Shown here: positions 1 to 8,410 of the stretch, in pieces | Position numbering within the stretch: the stretch's first letter is position 1 | Layout of the letters: every line of letters begins with the position of its first letter | Source: Pseudopedobacter sp036379295 | GTDB lineage: Bacteria; Bacteroidota; Bacteroidia; Sphingobacteriales; Sphingobacteriaceae | Reading direction: 5' to 3' | Length of the DNA: 13,301 nt | Assembly: GCA_036379295.1 (NCBI GenBank) | Contig: DASVGY010000186.1 | Location: 1-13,301 of the forward strand | The notes under the pieces: model-generated | Seen by the model: only the letters and a program-made list of their open reading frames with translations | Told to the model about the DNA's origin: nothing | Database searches by the model: none | Program-made: the position numbers and the translations under genes

Positions 1-1520
1 CTGTCGTTCAGCGTTCCGTCTGGTTTTACAGATCCTTGTGGATCGGTCCAACAAAGGGTTGCTTTTAAAACGCCCTGCCCAGAAGCGATGATCTGTAGCG
101 TGTAAACTTCTCCCTGCGATAAGGTTCGCTCAGATATTATACTTTTTGATCCTTTTACTTTAATGGTATTGGCGGCGTTTTCAACGTTTAGTAATCCCCA
201 GCCATAAATATAATCTGGGCCAGGCGTTGTTCCGGCTTCGTCTGCACTATTAATCAACAAACCTTTTAAGGTTGCTGCTTTCATAAAAGAGCCGCCGTTT
301 AAAGTAGAATAATACTCTTGTAAAAGCACCATGGAGCCACTGGCATTGGGTGCAGCCATTGAGGTTCCGCTTAAAGATGTGTAAGATTTTGTATCATCGC
401 TGCTGGTAGATGTAACGTTTACACCATCAGCAACTAAATCTGGTTTTACCCGGCCGTCATCCGTTGGTCCCCAGCTGCTAAAGCTAGCAATTCTGATATC
501 TGAGGGCTTGCTGGCGCCGTAAGGCAGCGGATAAACTGCCCCAACAGTTAAAATATTTTTAGCATTTGCGGTGGAAGCGATAATATCGTAACCATCGTTT
601 GAGCTAATCCCCCCTGGTCTTGCTCCTTTACTCACAAACTTAGAACTCGAAGAGCTCTCGTATCCATAATACTCGTCTCCAACGGCTGGCCCGTTTAGGG
701 TACGGCTGTTGCCTGCGGAGGCTACCGGGAGGTAAAAAGGGGCGTTAAAACAAATCTTATCCCAGTCCCTCGCGGTATCATCATAAAACCCAAACTTGTA
801 ATCTTCTTTACTGCCGGGCACTCCGTAATATTCCCATCGCGGTGGGTTGCTATCCGAATTATAGTCCCATCCGGCAATGTATCCGTAAGAATGATTAGAA
901 ATGAGCATGCCGGCACTTGCAGCTTGTGTCATCTCCGCAGCGTCATTATCGTAATCCCAGGCATAAAGTTTTTGTAAACCCCAAGCCATTCCGCGGGCTA
1001 AAGGATTAATGCCTTTCGCCATCATGGTTCCGGCAACATGTGTTGAGTGTAAGCTAACACTTGCAGGTTTGTCTTTTTGTTCAATCCTGTTGGGTGCAAA
1101 TTCCTGATGGTTGAGCAGTATTCCGCCTCCATCCCAAATACCAACTTTACCGATTAGGTTGCTGGCCGAACCGTTTATACTTACCCCTAAACTGCCCCCG
1201 TTATATAAGCTATTTGTTTTTGTTGTGGCTGCGGCATCTGTATTGTTATATGTTTTAAGGTAAAGCGGATAGCCCAAATCATCCACACCTTGTAAAGATA
1301 TAATAGCACCGTCTTTTTGAATCCTAAAGACAGGCCATTTGTTCTCTTTTGCAAGTGCAAATGCTCTTTCGCGATTTGCGGCTTTCTTGACAGAAAAGTC
1401 GCTGAATAAAGTTTCTAGCTGTTTATTTTGTTTTTTTGTAACTAGCGTTTGTTCAACTTGCGTAAACCCAATTTTCCCTAGCAAGATAAACATTAAAATA
1501 AGGCTTAGTTTTTTATGCAT
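1..1520 (-). CDS. Secreted S8 (subtilisin-like, KP-43-type) serine protease, C-terminus cut by window edge
   Basis: An uninterrupted frame runs from an ATG at 1520 to the left edge (506 codons visible). The N-terminus has a basic, hydrophobic signal peptide with a likely cleavage near FTQ (about residue 20). A short pro-region of about 100 residues follows, then the S8 catalytic domain. The triad is D130 in VGIWDGG, H158 in LHSTHVAGT and S387 in SGTSMAAP, with oxyanion Asn N271 in SAGN. The segment LCWTDPQG (around residues 489-496) followed by LND matches the C-terminal beta-sandwich domain of KP-43-like subtilases. The family acts outside the cell as an endopeptidase; many Bacteroidota members end in a type IX secretion sorting domain, but that part would lie beyond the window. 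The HGTH motif reads HSTH, and the Asn-to-Ser distance (116 residues) is larger than in subtilisin, consistent with an insertion. It lies 91 nt downstream of the kinase-like gene on the same strand. A TATATTTTG sequence on the minus strand at 1561-1569 is a near match to a -7 element, so it probably has its own promoter. Confidence 0.93.
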   Translation of the reverse strand, partial: MHKKLSLILMFILLGKIGFTQVEQTLVTKKQNKQLETLFSDFSVKKAANRERAFALAKENKWPVFRIQKDGAIISLQGVDDLGYPLYLKTYNNTDAAATTKTNSLYNGGSLGVSINGSASNLIGKVGIWDGGGILLNHQEFAPNRIEQKDKPASVSLHSTHVAGTMMAKGINPLARGMAWGLQKLYAWDYDNDAAEMTQAASAGMLISNHSYGYIAGWDYNSDSNPPRWEYYGVPGSKEDYKFGFYDDTARDWDKICFNAPFYLPVASAGNSRTLNGPAVGDEYYGYESSSSSKFVSKGARPGGISSNDGYDIIASTANAKNILTVGAVYPLPYGASKPSDIRIASFSSWGPTDDGRVKPDLVADGVNVTSTSSDDTKSYTSLSGTSMAAPNASGSMVLLQEYYSTLNGGSFMKAATLKGLLINSADEAGTTPGPDYIYGWGLLNVENAANTIKVKGSKSIISERTLSQGEVYTLQIIASGQGVLKATLCWTDPQGSVKPDGTLND

Positions 1521-1611
1521 AGGGTTAACTGCTGGTGTTTATTTTATCATTTTAAAAATACAAAATATAGGTATGTTATGTAACGTATAAGTTGGGGGAT
1601 TGGTTTTTATT

Positions 1612-2463
1612 TTAAAAGCCCTCTTTTTCTTTTATCCAGGCAAACAAATCATCAATGGGTTTTTCAAGTACTTTGCCAAAATTAATGTCATATTTATCGG
1701 TAACATCCTTTAAGATTTCTTGAAAATGAAAAGCGATAGACCCAACAAAATGGCAGGGATATTCTTTGTAGTTTGGGTAAGTGAGGATATGTGTTTTAAC
1801 AAACTCATCAAACCCGGTGTACAACAAGTTTTTTATGTAAGGATGATCATAACAAATACTTAAAAACTCTGCAAAAGATGCCAGATAGTAATTTGGCATA
1901 GCTTTTTGGTATAAGTTTTTGATAACAAGTTCTTTATTTAATCGGTATTCTTTGTTAAAAGCCTTCGCTATATCTTGCGGAGCCCGCCCGTAAAGAAAAT
2001 CTGTGATGAGTATTTTGCCAAAATATGTGCCGGAGCCTTCTTGCCCAAATACATAACCTAAACCTAGCTTACTAGGAAAATCTTCCTGCCCATCATAAAA
2101 AGACACGTTAGATTCTGTACCTAGTATTGCGCAAATACCTGCGGTGTTTTTACAGCAAGCAATAGCAGACCCCAACGAATCATTTTCAACAGCAACAAAG
2201 GCATTTTTGAACTTACTCGTTAAAGCGTTAGAAACAAGTTCACGTCGGTCGGGACTGCTGCAGCCTGCACCAAAAAAATAAATTTCTGATACCTGATCGG
2301 CTATTTTAGAAAAGGGTTTGTAATTATTGAGACTTCTGATAATATCTTTTTCTGACCAAAAAAAAGGGTTTAATCCGCCAGTACTATGCTTTTCTAAGGT
2401 CGAATCGTTTTTTTGTAAAATCCAGTCGGTTTTAGATGAACCTCCATCTGCAACTAAAAGCAT
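1612..2463 (-). CDS. BadF/BadG/BcrA/BcrD-type ATPase, N-acetylglucosamine-kinase-like protein
   Basis: This 283-residue protein has the actin/hexokinase-fold (ASKHA) layout of the BadF/BcrA family that includes eukaryotic-type N-acetylglucosamine kinases. The phosphate-1 loop is DGGSSKTDW (residues 6-14), a TGGLNP segment lies at 28-33, GAGC at 65-68, and the likely catalytic Asp is D95 in VENDSLGSA. The second phosphate loop is at 115-119 and a glycine-rich GQEGSG segment follows around residues 140-145. Length and motif order fit the single-domain bacterial members, which are commonly annotated as sugar kinases acting in amino-sugar salvage in the cytoplasm; the substrate cannot be told from sequence. 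Two usually conserved positions look altered: the phosphate-2 loop reads GTES where GTGS is usual, and GQEGSG replaces the more common GDEGSG. It may therefore be a divergent paralogue with changed activity. Its ATG directly follows the stop codon of the response regulator gene, so the two are very likely translated from one mRNA. Confidence 0.85.
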   Translation of the reverse strand: MLLVADGGSSKTDWILQKNDSTLEKHSTGGLNPFFWSEKDIIRSLNNYKPFSKIADQVSEIYFFGAGCSSPDRRELVSNALTSKFKNAFVAVENDSLGSAIACCKNTAGICAILGTESNVSFYDGQEDFPSKLGLGYVFGQEGSGTYFGKILITDFLYGRAPQDIAKAFNKEYRLNKELVIKNLYQKAMPNYYLASFAEFLSICYDHPYIKNLLYTGFDEFVKTHILTYPNYKEYPCHFVGSIAFHFQEILKDVTDKYDINFGKVLEKPIDDLFAWIKEKEGF

Positions 2464-2856
2464 TTAAATGTTTTTTAACAGTTCAGAAGTTAACGGCTTC
2501 CCTAAAAAATCGGTAACGTTGTTAAATTCAATTACCTTTTTATGATCTGTTGGGTCTAAAGACGAAGATAACATTACAATTTTAACGTCTTTTTTGTTTG
2601 GAGATTGTATTTCCTGAAATTCCACCAAAAAATCGAAACCGGTTTTTATGGGCATTCTAATATCTAAAAAAATAACTTCGGGTAGGTTTTGGTTGTTCTT
2701 TTCTAATTCATTTAAATAATTAATTGCAGACTCGCAAGATTGCTTAATGGTAATTTCTTCGGCAAAATCACAAGTTCTCAAAATTTTTTCATTGATCATG
2801 TTATCAATAAAATTATCGTCAATTAACAATGCTCTTTTGTACTTGTAAACTGGCAT
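2464..2856 (-). CDS. Single-domain response regulator (CheY-like receiver)
   Basis: This 130-residue protein consists only of a receiver domain. The acidic pair is D13-D14 in LLIDDN, the phosphoacceptor is D65 in IFLDIRMP, the switch Ser/Thr is in the LSSS run (97-99) and the conserved Lys is K120 in GKPL. No DNA-binding or enzymatic output domain follows, so it would act by protein-protein contact or as a phosphotransfer element in a two-component pathway. Small stand-alone receivers of this LIDDN..D..N type are abundant in Bacteroidota, usually with histidine kinases elsewhere in the genome. No histidine kinase is in this window. Its stop codon abuts the ATG of the sugar-kinase-like gene with no spacer, which predicts translational coupling. 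A -7-like element lies 18-25 nt upstream of the start, so it probably heads its own transcript separate from the efflux operon that ends 62 nt upstream. Confidence 0.9.
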   Translation of the reverse strand: MPVYKYKRALLIDDNFIDNMINEKILRTCDFAEEITIKQSCESAINYLNELEKNNQNLPEVIFLDIRMPIKTGFDFLVEFQEIQSPNKKDVKIVMLSSSLDPTDHKKVIEFNNVTDFLGKPLTSELLKNI

Positions 2857-2873
2857 AAATGAATTTTTATGTA

Positions 2874-2881
2874 CAAATATA
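2874..2881 (-). promoter_or_regulatory. Candidate Bacteroidota -7 promoter element for the response regulator/kinase unit
   Basis: Read on the minus strand this is TATATTTG, an exact match to the Bacteroidota -7 consensus TAnnTTTG, 17 nt before the response regulator ATG at 2856. That would give a leader of roughly 12-14 nt. I see no good -33 TTTG at the expected 17-23 nt spacing, and the surroundings are AT-rich, so a chance match is possible. Confidence 0.35.
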
Positions 2882-2918
2882 TAAAACTACGCGTTAAACT
2901 TTTGTAAATCGTTATAAT

Positions 2919-4235
2919 TTATAGAGTGATGTTGCCTGTAATTTCTTTTAATGTAACTTCGCTGATTTTTGCCTGGTACAACGCGTTAGCATAGCGGGCG
3001 GTTGCATCCATATAATTTCTTTGTGCCTCCCTTAACTCTAGCGGTACAATACTACCTAGTTTGTATTTCTCTAAAGTTATCTCCAGATTTTCTTGCGCTA
3101 CTTCAACGTTTTTTTCTTCTAAAAAAATTAACTGTAAGCTGGTTTGGTAACTTTGGAAAGCCGTCAATAGCTGGGCATCAACATCTGACTTAATTCTTTC
3201 TAAATCTAATGAAGCGCTCTCGAGACTTAATTTTGCATTTTTTTCTGAACGGGTTTGTTGAAAGCCGTTAAAAATATTTATGGAGGCGGTTACCCCGTAG
3301 TTAAACCCCTTACTGTTTAAACGTAAAGGCGCAAAACCATTTTGTAAAGGTGTTGCTTTGTTAAAATTATAGCCCGAGTTTAGTGAAACAACCGGATATC
3401 TGTTTGCCTTAACCTGCTTAACGTAAATTTCTGATATCTTTTTATTGATTTGAGCAGTTTGCAAGTCGGGATTTTGTAGCGCTAACAAGTTTTTTAGATT
3501 TTGATAGTTTAAAGATTTATCAATACTTATTTCCTCGTTGATGGTGAAAGCTGTTGTCAAATCTCTGGCCAGCAGTTGGTTGAGCTTTATCTTCTGTGCT
3601 CTAATTTGGTCTTCCTGTATCAATAACTGCGTTGTATCGGCGTTTAAATCTACTTTGGCAGCAAGCAATTCCAATTTTGAGCCTTTACCAAGCGTATATC
3701 GTGATTTTGCGTTTTTTAAGCGTACGGTAGAAACCTCCAAAGCAGTTTGTGTTGCGTCTAATTGTTTTTTCTGAGATGCTAGATTGTAATAAGCTTCAAT
3801 AACATCTGCAATAGTTGATTGTACGGTAATTCTGGCATTTAAGTTACCCAGTTTTTCGAGTTCTTGGATTTGATTGTAATCTGCAAACATTTTAAAACCG
3901 TCAAACACCTTCCAATTTAAACTTACGCCATAATTTAAACTGGTGGTTTTAGCGTTGTTGACTTCCCTAACATCTCCGTTTGCCAAATCAGACCTAGATG
4001 TTTGAATATTGTTAACGTCATTTAAATTCCCAGTTAAATTTGGTAAAAAGCCCGAGTTGGCATAACTTAAATTATTGCTTGCAATCTTTTGTTCGTTGTT
4101 GCTCAGTTTAATTTTAAAGTTGTTTTCAAGCGCTATACCAATTGCTTCTTTTAAGGTTAAAGTTTGCTGCGCAAACAAATTACCACAAGAAAGGGAAAGT
4201 ATTATTGTGCTGTATATCAATGTTTTCCTGTTCAT
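2919..4235 (-). CDS. TolC-family outer membrane efflux protein
   Basis: This 438-residue protein starts with a signal peptide (basic MNRK, hydrophobic core, cleavage near LFAQQ at about residue 23). Two repeated outer-membrane-efflux halves follow (about 28-215 and 240-430). They are rich in long amphipathic helices with regularly spaced Leu, Asn and Gln, and contain typical segments such as LTLKEAIGIALENN near the N-terminus and LELLAAKVDLN and PLELREAQRNYMDA in the helical parts. The size is normal for the family. It would trimerise into the channel-tunnel that carries substrates across the periplasm and outer membrane. The ATG lies 1 nt after the stop of the RND pump gene, making this the last gene of the marR-adaptor-pump-channel operon. 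I see no clear terminator hairpin in the 62 nt after its stop. Confidence 0.93.
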   Translation of the reverse strand: MNRKTLIYSTIILSLSCGNLFAQQTLTLKEAIGIALENNFKIKLSNNEQKIASNNLSYANSGFLPNLTGNLNDVNNIQTSRSDLANGDVREVNNAKTTSLNYGVSLNWKVFDGFKMFADYNQIQELEKLGNLNARITVQSTIADVIEAYYNLASQKKQLDATQTALEVSTVRLKNAKSRYTLGKGSKLELLAAKVDLNADTTQLLIQEDQIRAQKIKLNQLLARDLTTAFTINEEISIDKSLNYQNLKNLLALQNPDLQTAQINKKISEIYVKQVKANRYPVVSLNSGYNFNKATPLQNGFAPLRLNSKGFNYGVTASINIFNGFQQTRSEKNAKLSLESASLDLERIKSDVDAQLLTAFQSYQTSLQLIFLEEKNVEVAQENLEITLEKYKLGSIVPLELREAQRNYMDATARYANALYQAKISEVTLKEITGNITL

Positions 4236-4236
4236 T

Positions 4237-7200
4237 TTATAGGTTCTGTTCTGCTAATTTAATTTCTTTCTCTGCTTTTTCTGCCCGGGTTTCTTTGTAC
4301 TCTTTTGACCAATAAGAATAAATAGCGGGTATAACAAATAAGGTGAGTAAAAGCGAAAACAACGTTCCACCAATAATTACGGTACCCATACTCATTCGGC
4401 TTTTAGATGCCGCACCAAAAGCCATTGCAATAGGTAAAGCGCCAAGCGCAATAGCTAAGCTAGTCATCAAAATAGGGCGCAAGCGAGAAACTGATGCTTC
4501 GCGGATTGCTGCTGCAACCGGAATGCCTTTCTCTTTTAATTGATTTGCAAATTCAACAATTAAAATCCCGTTTTTGGTTACCAAGCCAATCAACATGATG
4601 GTTCCAATTTGGCTAAAAATATTCCAGGATTGCCCTAATAACCACAGTGAGAAAAACGCTCCGGCAACAGCCATAGGAACCGTTAAAATAATGATAACAG
4701 GGTCAATGAAGCTTTCGAACTGTGCCGATAATATCAGATACACCAGCAACAACGCCAAACCAAAGGCGAAAGAAGTGTTGGAGTTACTTTCTGCAAAGTC
4801 GCGGGATTCACCTGCTAAGTCCGTAGAGAAACTATCATCCAACACCTTTTTTTGCGCATCTCTCATTGCTGCAATACCGTCTCCAATTGATTTTCCGGGA
4901 ACCACCGCAGCCGAAACCGTGGCAGATACAAATCGATTGTTGCGGAAAAGCTGCGGTGGACTGCTTTTCTCTTCTACGCTTACCACGTTATCTAACTGAA
5001 TGAGCTTCCCTACGTTGTTTCTTACATAAATGGAACTCAAATCGTAAGGGTCATTGCGCTTATTTCTATCAAACTGACCAATTACCTCGTACTGCTTTCC
5101 GTCCATAATAAAATATGCAAATCTTTGTCCGCTTAAAGAAAGTTGTAAAGTTTGTGCCACGTCTAGCACAGAAACACCTAAATCCTGCGCTTTGTTTCTA
5201 TCAATAGAAACGTATAATTCGGGTTTATTAAATTTAAGATTAACATCTGTGTTGGTAAAAATTGGATTTTTACCTACCTCGTCCATAAATAGTGGGAGTT
5301 TTTCTCTGAGCTTTTCAAAGTTTGGCGCTTGTATTACAAACTGTATCGGCAATCCTCTTGAGCGTCCCACAGCAATGGTTGGCTGTTGTATTACAAAAGC
5401 CTTTGCTCCGTTTAACTTCTTTAAATCTTTGGTTAACTTAACAGCTATCTCGTTTTGCGACCTTTCCCGTCGTTCTGGATCTTTTAATCGGATTCTAAAA
5501 AAACCGGTATTGGCCGCTCCCGAACCCGAAAAGCCGGGGGCAGTAACTGATAAGTCAGCCGCTTTTTCGGGGATAGAATCCTGGATAAGTTTATTTACCT
5601 GAAGCATAAAGTCGTCTGTGTATTCAAAAGACGAACCTTCCGGTGCTGTTATTGATAAAGAAAGTGCATTTCTATCATCAAGTGGTGCAGTTTCTTTGGG
5701 AAGCACCTTCCAAAAAAGAAAAATTAAGCCAATACAAACTACTACAATCGGGAAAGCTAACCACCGCTTGCTTAAAAATTTTTCAAGTCTGGTTTGGTAG
5801 CTATTGTTCATTTTTTCGAAAAATGGCTCGGTTTTTACGTAGAACTTAGATTTTGTGGTACCTTTAATAAGGTAGGCATTTAGCATCGGCGTAAGCGTTA
5901 AAGATACAAATGCCGAAATAAGCACCGCGGCGCCAATTACAATCCCAAACTCCCGAAATAAGCGACCAACAAATCCTTCTAAAAAAACAACAGGTAAAAA
6001 AACCGCTGCCAACGTAATGGATATAGAAATTACCGCAAAAAATATCTCGTTTGCGCCTTTAATCGCAGCTTCAAAAGGCGACATTCCTTCTTCCACTTTT
6101 TTGTAAATATTTTCTGTAACCACAATACCATCATCAACCACTAAGCCGGTGGCAAGTACCACGGCAAGCAAGGTTAATACATTAATGGAAAAACCAAATA
6201 AATACATGATAAAGAAAGTTGCCACTAATGAAACTGGTATATCAATAAGCGGCCGAAAAGCAATGCTCCAATCTCTAAAAAAAAGATATATAATTAAGAT
6301 TACCAGAACAATAGCAATACCTAACGTTTCTGCTACTTCAAGTACAGAACGCTTGATAAAAACGGTATTATCTAAAGCAATGTTTAAGGTAAAATCATCT
6401 GGCAGCTCTTTTTTTAATTCCTCGTATCGCTTATAAAACTGGTCGGCAATGTCTATGTAATTTGCCCCGGGCTGCGGCACAATGGCGGTTGCTACCATGG
6501 GTGTAGTGCCCGAACGTAAAATGGTTTCCTCATTTTCCGGACCTAATTCGGCGTGGCCAACGTCTTTTAGCCTGATGATGTTTAAACCGTCGTTTTTTAT
6601 AATGAGGTTATTAAATTGCGATTCATTAGACAGGTTACCTACCGTTTTAACGGTCAACTCGGTGTTTTCACCTGTAATTTTGCCCGATGGAAGCTCTACG
6701 TTTTGTTTATCGAGGGCATTTCGTACATCAAGCGGCGTGAGCGCATAAGAAGCAAGTTTATCGGGGTCCAGCCATAAGCGCATCGAAAACTTTTTTTGTC
6801 CCCAAATTTGAACGGATGATACACCCGGTATGGTTTGTAAACGCTGCGCAATTACGTTTTCCGCATAATCACTCAGTTCCATAATATTGCGTTTACTACT
6901 TTGAATCGTCATCGAAATAATCGCATCAGAGTTTGCATCTGCCTTAGAAACAACCGGCAGGCCGTCAATATCTTTAGGCAAACTGCGTGAAGCTTGCGAT
7001 ACCTTATCGCGAACATCGTTTGCAGCTTCTTCTAGGTTTTTATCTAAGTTAAACTCTATGGTGATAGAACTTGAGCCTTGGTTGCTAGAAGAAGAGATGT
7101 TTTTGATCCCATCAATTTGGTTAATGTATTTTTCTAAAGGTTCTGTAATTTGAGATTCAACAATATCTGAGTTTGCTCCAGGATAGCTTGTGCGTACAGA

Positions 7201-7335
7201 AACAACCGGTGGATCTATGGACGGATATTCTCTGACACCTAAAAACAGAAAGCCAATAACACCAAAAATCAATAGTAGTAAATTTATAACTATTGCTAAA
7301 ACAGGTCTTTTTATGCTGGTGGTGGATATGCTCAT
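4237..7335 (-). CDS. RND (AcrB/MexB-like) efflux pump inner-membrane subunit
   Basis: At 1032 residues this is a full-length proton-driven RND transporter of the multidrug (HAE) type. The N-terminal membrane helix (about 10-32) leads to the first porter domain (with YPSIDPPVVSV and YPGAN), then a bundle of membrane helices, a second porter domain from about residue 540, and a second helix bundle. The proton-relay aspartates are the D401-D402 pair in TM4 (GLVVDDGIVV), and the matching TM10 lysine is K921 in LVTKNGI. The RPILMTSLAIALG stretch of TM11 supplies the conserved Arg and Thr. All residues needed for proton coupling are therefore present. The C-terminus is a short charged cytoplasmic tail. 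It would trimerise and work with the adaptor encoded just upstream and the TolC protein encoded just downstream (1 nt gaps on both sides). The substrate is unknown; control by a MarR regulator suggests drugs, phenolics or other small toxic compounds. Confidence 0.96.
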   Translation of the reverse strand: MSISTTSIKRPVLAIVINLLLLIFGVIGFLFLGVREYPSIDPPVVSVRTSYPGANSDIVESQITEPLEKYINQIDGIKNISSSSNQGSSSITIEFNLDKNLEEAANDVRDKVSQASRSLPKDIDGLPVVSKADANSDAIISMTIQSSKRNIMELSDYAENVIAQRLQTIPGVSSVQIWGQKKFSMRLWLDPDKLASYALTPLDVRNALDKQNVELPSGKITGENTELTVKTVGNLSNESQFNNLIIKNDGLNIIRLKDVGHAELGPENEETILRSGTTPMVATAIVPQPGANYIDIADQFYKRYEELKKELPDDFTLNIALDNTVFIKRSVLEVAETLGIAIVLVILIIYLFFRDWSIAFRPLIDIPVSLVATFFIMYLFGFSINVLTLLAVVLATGLVVDDGIVVTENIYKKVEEGMSPFEAAIKGANEIFFAVISISITLAAVFLPVVFLEGFVGRLFREFGIVIGAAVLISAFVSLTLTPMLNAYLIKGTTKSKFYVKTEPFFEKMNNSYQTRLEKFLSKRWLAFPIVVVCIGLIFLFWKVLPKETAPLDDRNALSLSITAPEGSSFEYTDDFMLQVNKLIQDSIPEKAADLSVTAPGFSGSGAANTGFFRIRLKDPERRERSQNEIAVKLTKDLKKLNGAKAFVIQQPTIAVGRSRGLPIQFVIQAPNFEKLREKLPLFMDEVGKNPIFTNTDVNLKFNKPELYVSIDRNKAQDLGVSVLDVAQTLQLSLSGQRFAYFIMDGKQYEVIGQFDRNKRNDPYDLSSIYVRNNVGKLIQLDNVVSVEEKSSPPQLFRNNRFVSATVSAAVVPGKSIGDGIAAMRDAQKKVLDDSFSTDLAGESRDFAESNSNTSFAFGLALLLVYLILSAQFESFIDPVIIILTVPMAVAGAFFSLWLLGQSWNIFSQIGTIMLIGLVTKNGILIVEFANQLKEKGIPVAAAIREASVSRLRPILMTSLAIALGALPIAMAFGAASKSRMSMGTVIIGGTLFSLLLTLFVIPAIYSYWSKEYKETRAEKAEKEIKLAEQNL

Positions 7336-7336
7336 G

Positions 7337-8407
7337 CTAATTTTTGTTATTGTTATTTATCTTAACTTCAACTGCGGTTCCGGGGTTTAAAGCCATTATT
7401 CCGCTGGTAATTACCGTATCGCCAACATTTAATCCTTTATCAATAAGTAGCTTATCTGCTGTTCTAATATTTGACTCAACTTTTACCGGCTCTGCCTTGC
7501 CATTTTTAACTACAAAAACTTGCTTGCCATTGAGTATCGGCGTAACCGCAACTGAGGGTATAAGTATTGCATTTTTGATGGATTTTAAGGTAATGCTTAC
7601 GTTTGCAAACGTACCAGGGATTAAATAATTTTCGTTATTATCTGCCAAAGCCTTAATAACCAGCGTTCTGGTATTTACATCAACCGCAGGTTCTTTGGCG
7701 TAAACGCTAGCTTCAAATTGTTTTGAACTACCCGCAACTGTAAAATTTATTTTTGATCCGTCGTTAACCATTTGGCTATACTTTTCTGGTACAGAAAACG
7801 AAATTTTGACCGGGTTTACACTTACCAAGTTGGCTATTGTTTGCGCAGGCGTTACGTAAGCGCCGTTTGAAACATTTCGCAAACCAATGCGGCCAGAAAA
7901 CGGCGCTCTTATTTCGGTTTTAGCTAACTGTGCCCTAATTAGTTGTGTTTGGGCTTGTAACGATTTTAGCTCTGCGACAGCGTTATCAAACTCTTCTTGG
8001 CTAATCGCTTCCGATTTAAACAGTTTAGAGGCTCTATCCGCCGTCTCCTTTGCCAATCGTTGTTTGGTAAGTGCCTGTGCATATTGTGCCTGCAGCTCAC
8101 TATCATCAATTTTTAACAGCAAACTCCCTTTGCTAACGCGTGTACCTTCTTTAAAATTGATGCTTTTGATTAAGCCCGATACCTCGCTATGGATTTCAAT
8201 TTGTTCGTTGGCTTCAATACTTCCGGATACATTAATGTCGTCAGAAAAATTTTCGTCCTTAACGATGATGGCGTTTACGGTAATTTTACTGCCCGCTGTT
8301 GAAACTTCTTTTTTTGTATCCGCAGCTTTGTTTTTGCTTAGCCTGTTATAGATAAGATAGCCTAAAAGCAATGCGATAAGGGCGTAAACCACATATTTAA
8401 TTTTCAT
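7337..8407 (-). CDS. RND efflux periplasmic adaptor (membrane-fusion protein, HlyD/AcrA-like)
   Basis: This 356-residue adaptor has one N-terminal membrane anchor (about residues 5-22) and no lipobox cysteine, so it is probably held by the uncleaved helix rather than by lipid. The barrel-sandwich (lipoyl-like) half-motif lies around 60-100 (SGLIKSINFKEGTRVSKG). A short alpha-helical coiled-coil hairpin follows (about 105-160, rich in Gln, Ala and Lys). The returning lipoyl half contains RAPFSGRIGLRNVSNG, followed by beta-barrel and membrane-proximal domains. The tail is Asn/Lys-rich (NNNNKN). It bridges the RND pump and TolC channel in the periplasm. The gene starts 3 nt after marR and ends 1 nt before the pump gene. 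Confidence 0.94.
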   Translation of the reverse strand: MKIKYVVYALIALLLGYLIYNRLSKNKAADTKKEVSTAGSKITVNAIIVKDENFSDDINVSGSIEANEQIEIHSEVSGLIKSINFKEGTRVSKGSLLLKIDDSELQAQYAQALTKQRLAKETADRASKLFKSEAISQEEFDNAVAELKSLQAQTQLIRAQLAKTEIRAPFSGRIGLRNVSNGAYVTPAQTIANLVSVNPVKISFSVPEKYSQMVNDGSKINFTVAGSSKQFEASVYAKEPAVDVNTRTLVIKALADNNENYLIPGTFANVSITLKSIKNAILIPSVAVTPILNGKQVFVVKNGKAEPVKVESNIRTADKLLIDKGLNVGDTVITSGIMALNPGTAVEVKINNNNKN

Positions 8408-8410
8408 AAT

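Noticed and set aside
1..1520. Possibility that the subtilase is a pseudogene
   Set aside because: The frame from 1520 to the edge has no stop, and D130, H158, N271, S387 and the WTDP motif are all in one frame.
1339..1590. 83-codon plus-strand frame overlapping the start of the subtilase gene, with a hydrophobic C-terminal part
   Set aside because: Mostly antisense to the subtilase signal peptide and pro-region; no homology recognised.
2857..2918. ACGCGT palindrome in the gap between the tolC and response regulator genes as a regulatory site
   Set aside because: Only six bases are symmetric and the flanks do not extend the symmetry; this is expected by chance.
4343..6748. Several open frames of 60-141 codons on the plus strand opposite the RND pump gene (for example 4574-4999 and 5192-5602)
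   Set aside because: They lie wholly antisense to a full-length RND gene with intact motifs, have no recognisable domains or start context, and have the Ser/Thr/Lys-rich composition expected of mirror frames.
7887..8351. 154-codon plus-strand frame opposite the adaptor gene, Ser/Leu/Ala-rich
   Set aside because: Antisense shadow of the membrane-fusion protein; its apparent hydrophobicity reflects complementary codons, not a membrane protein.
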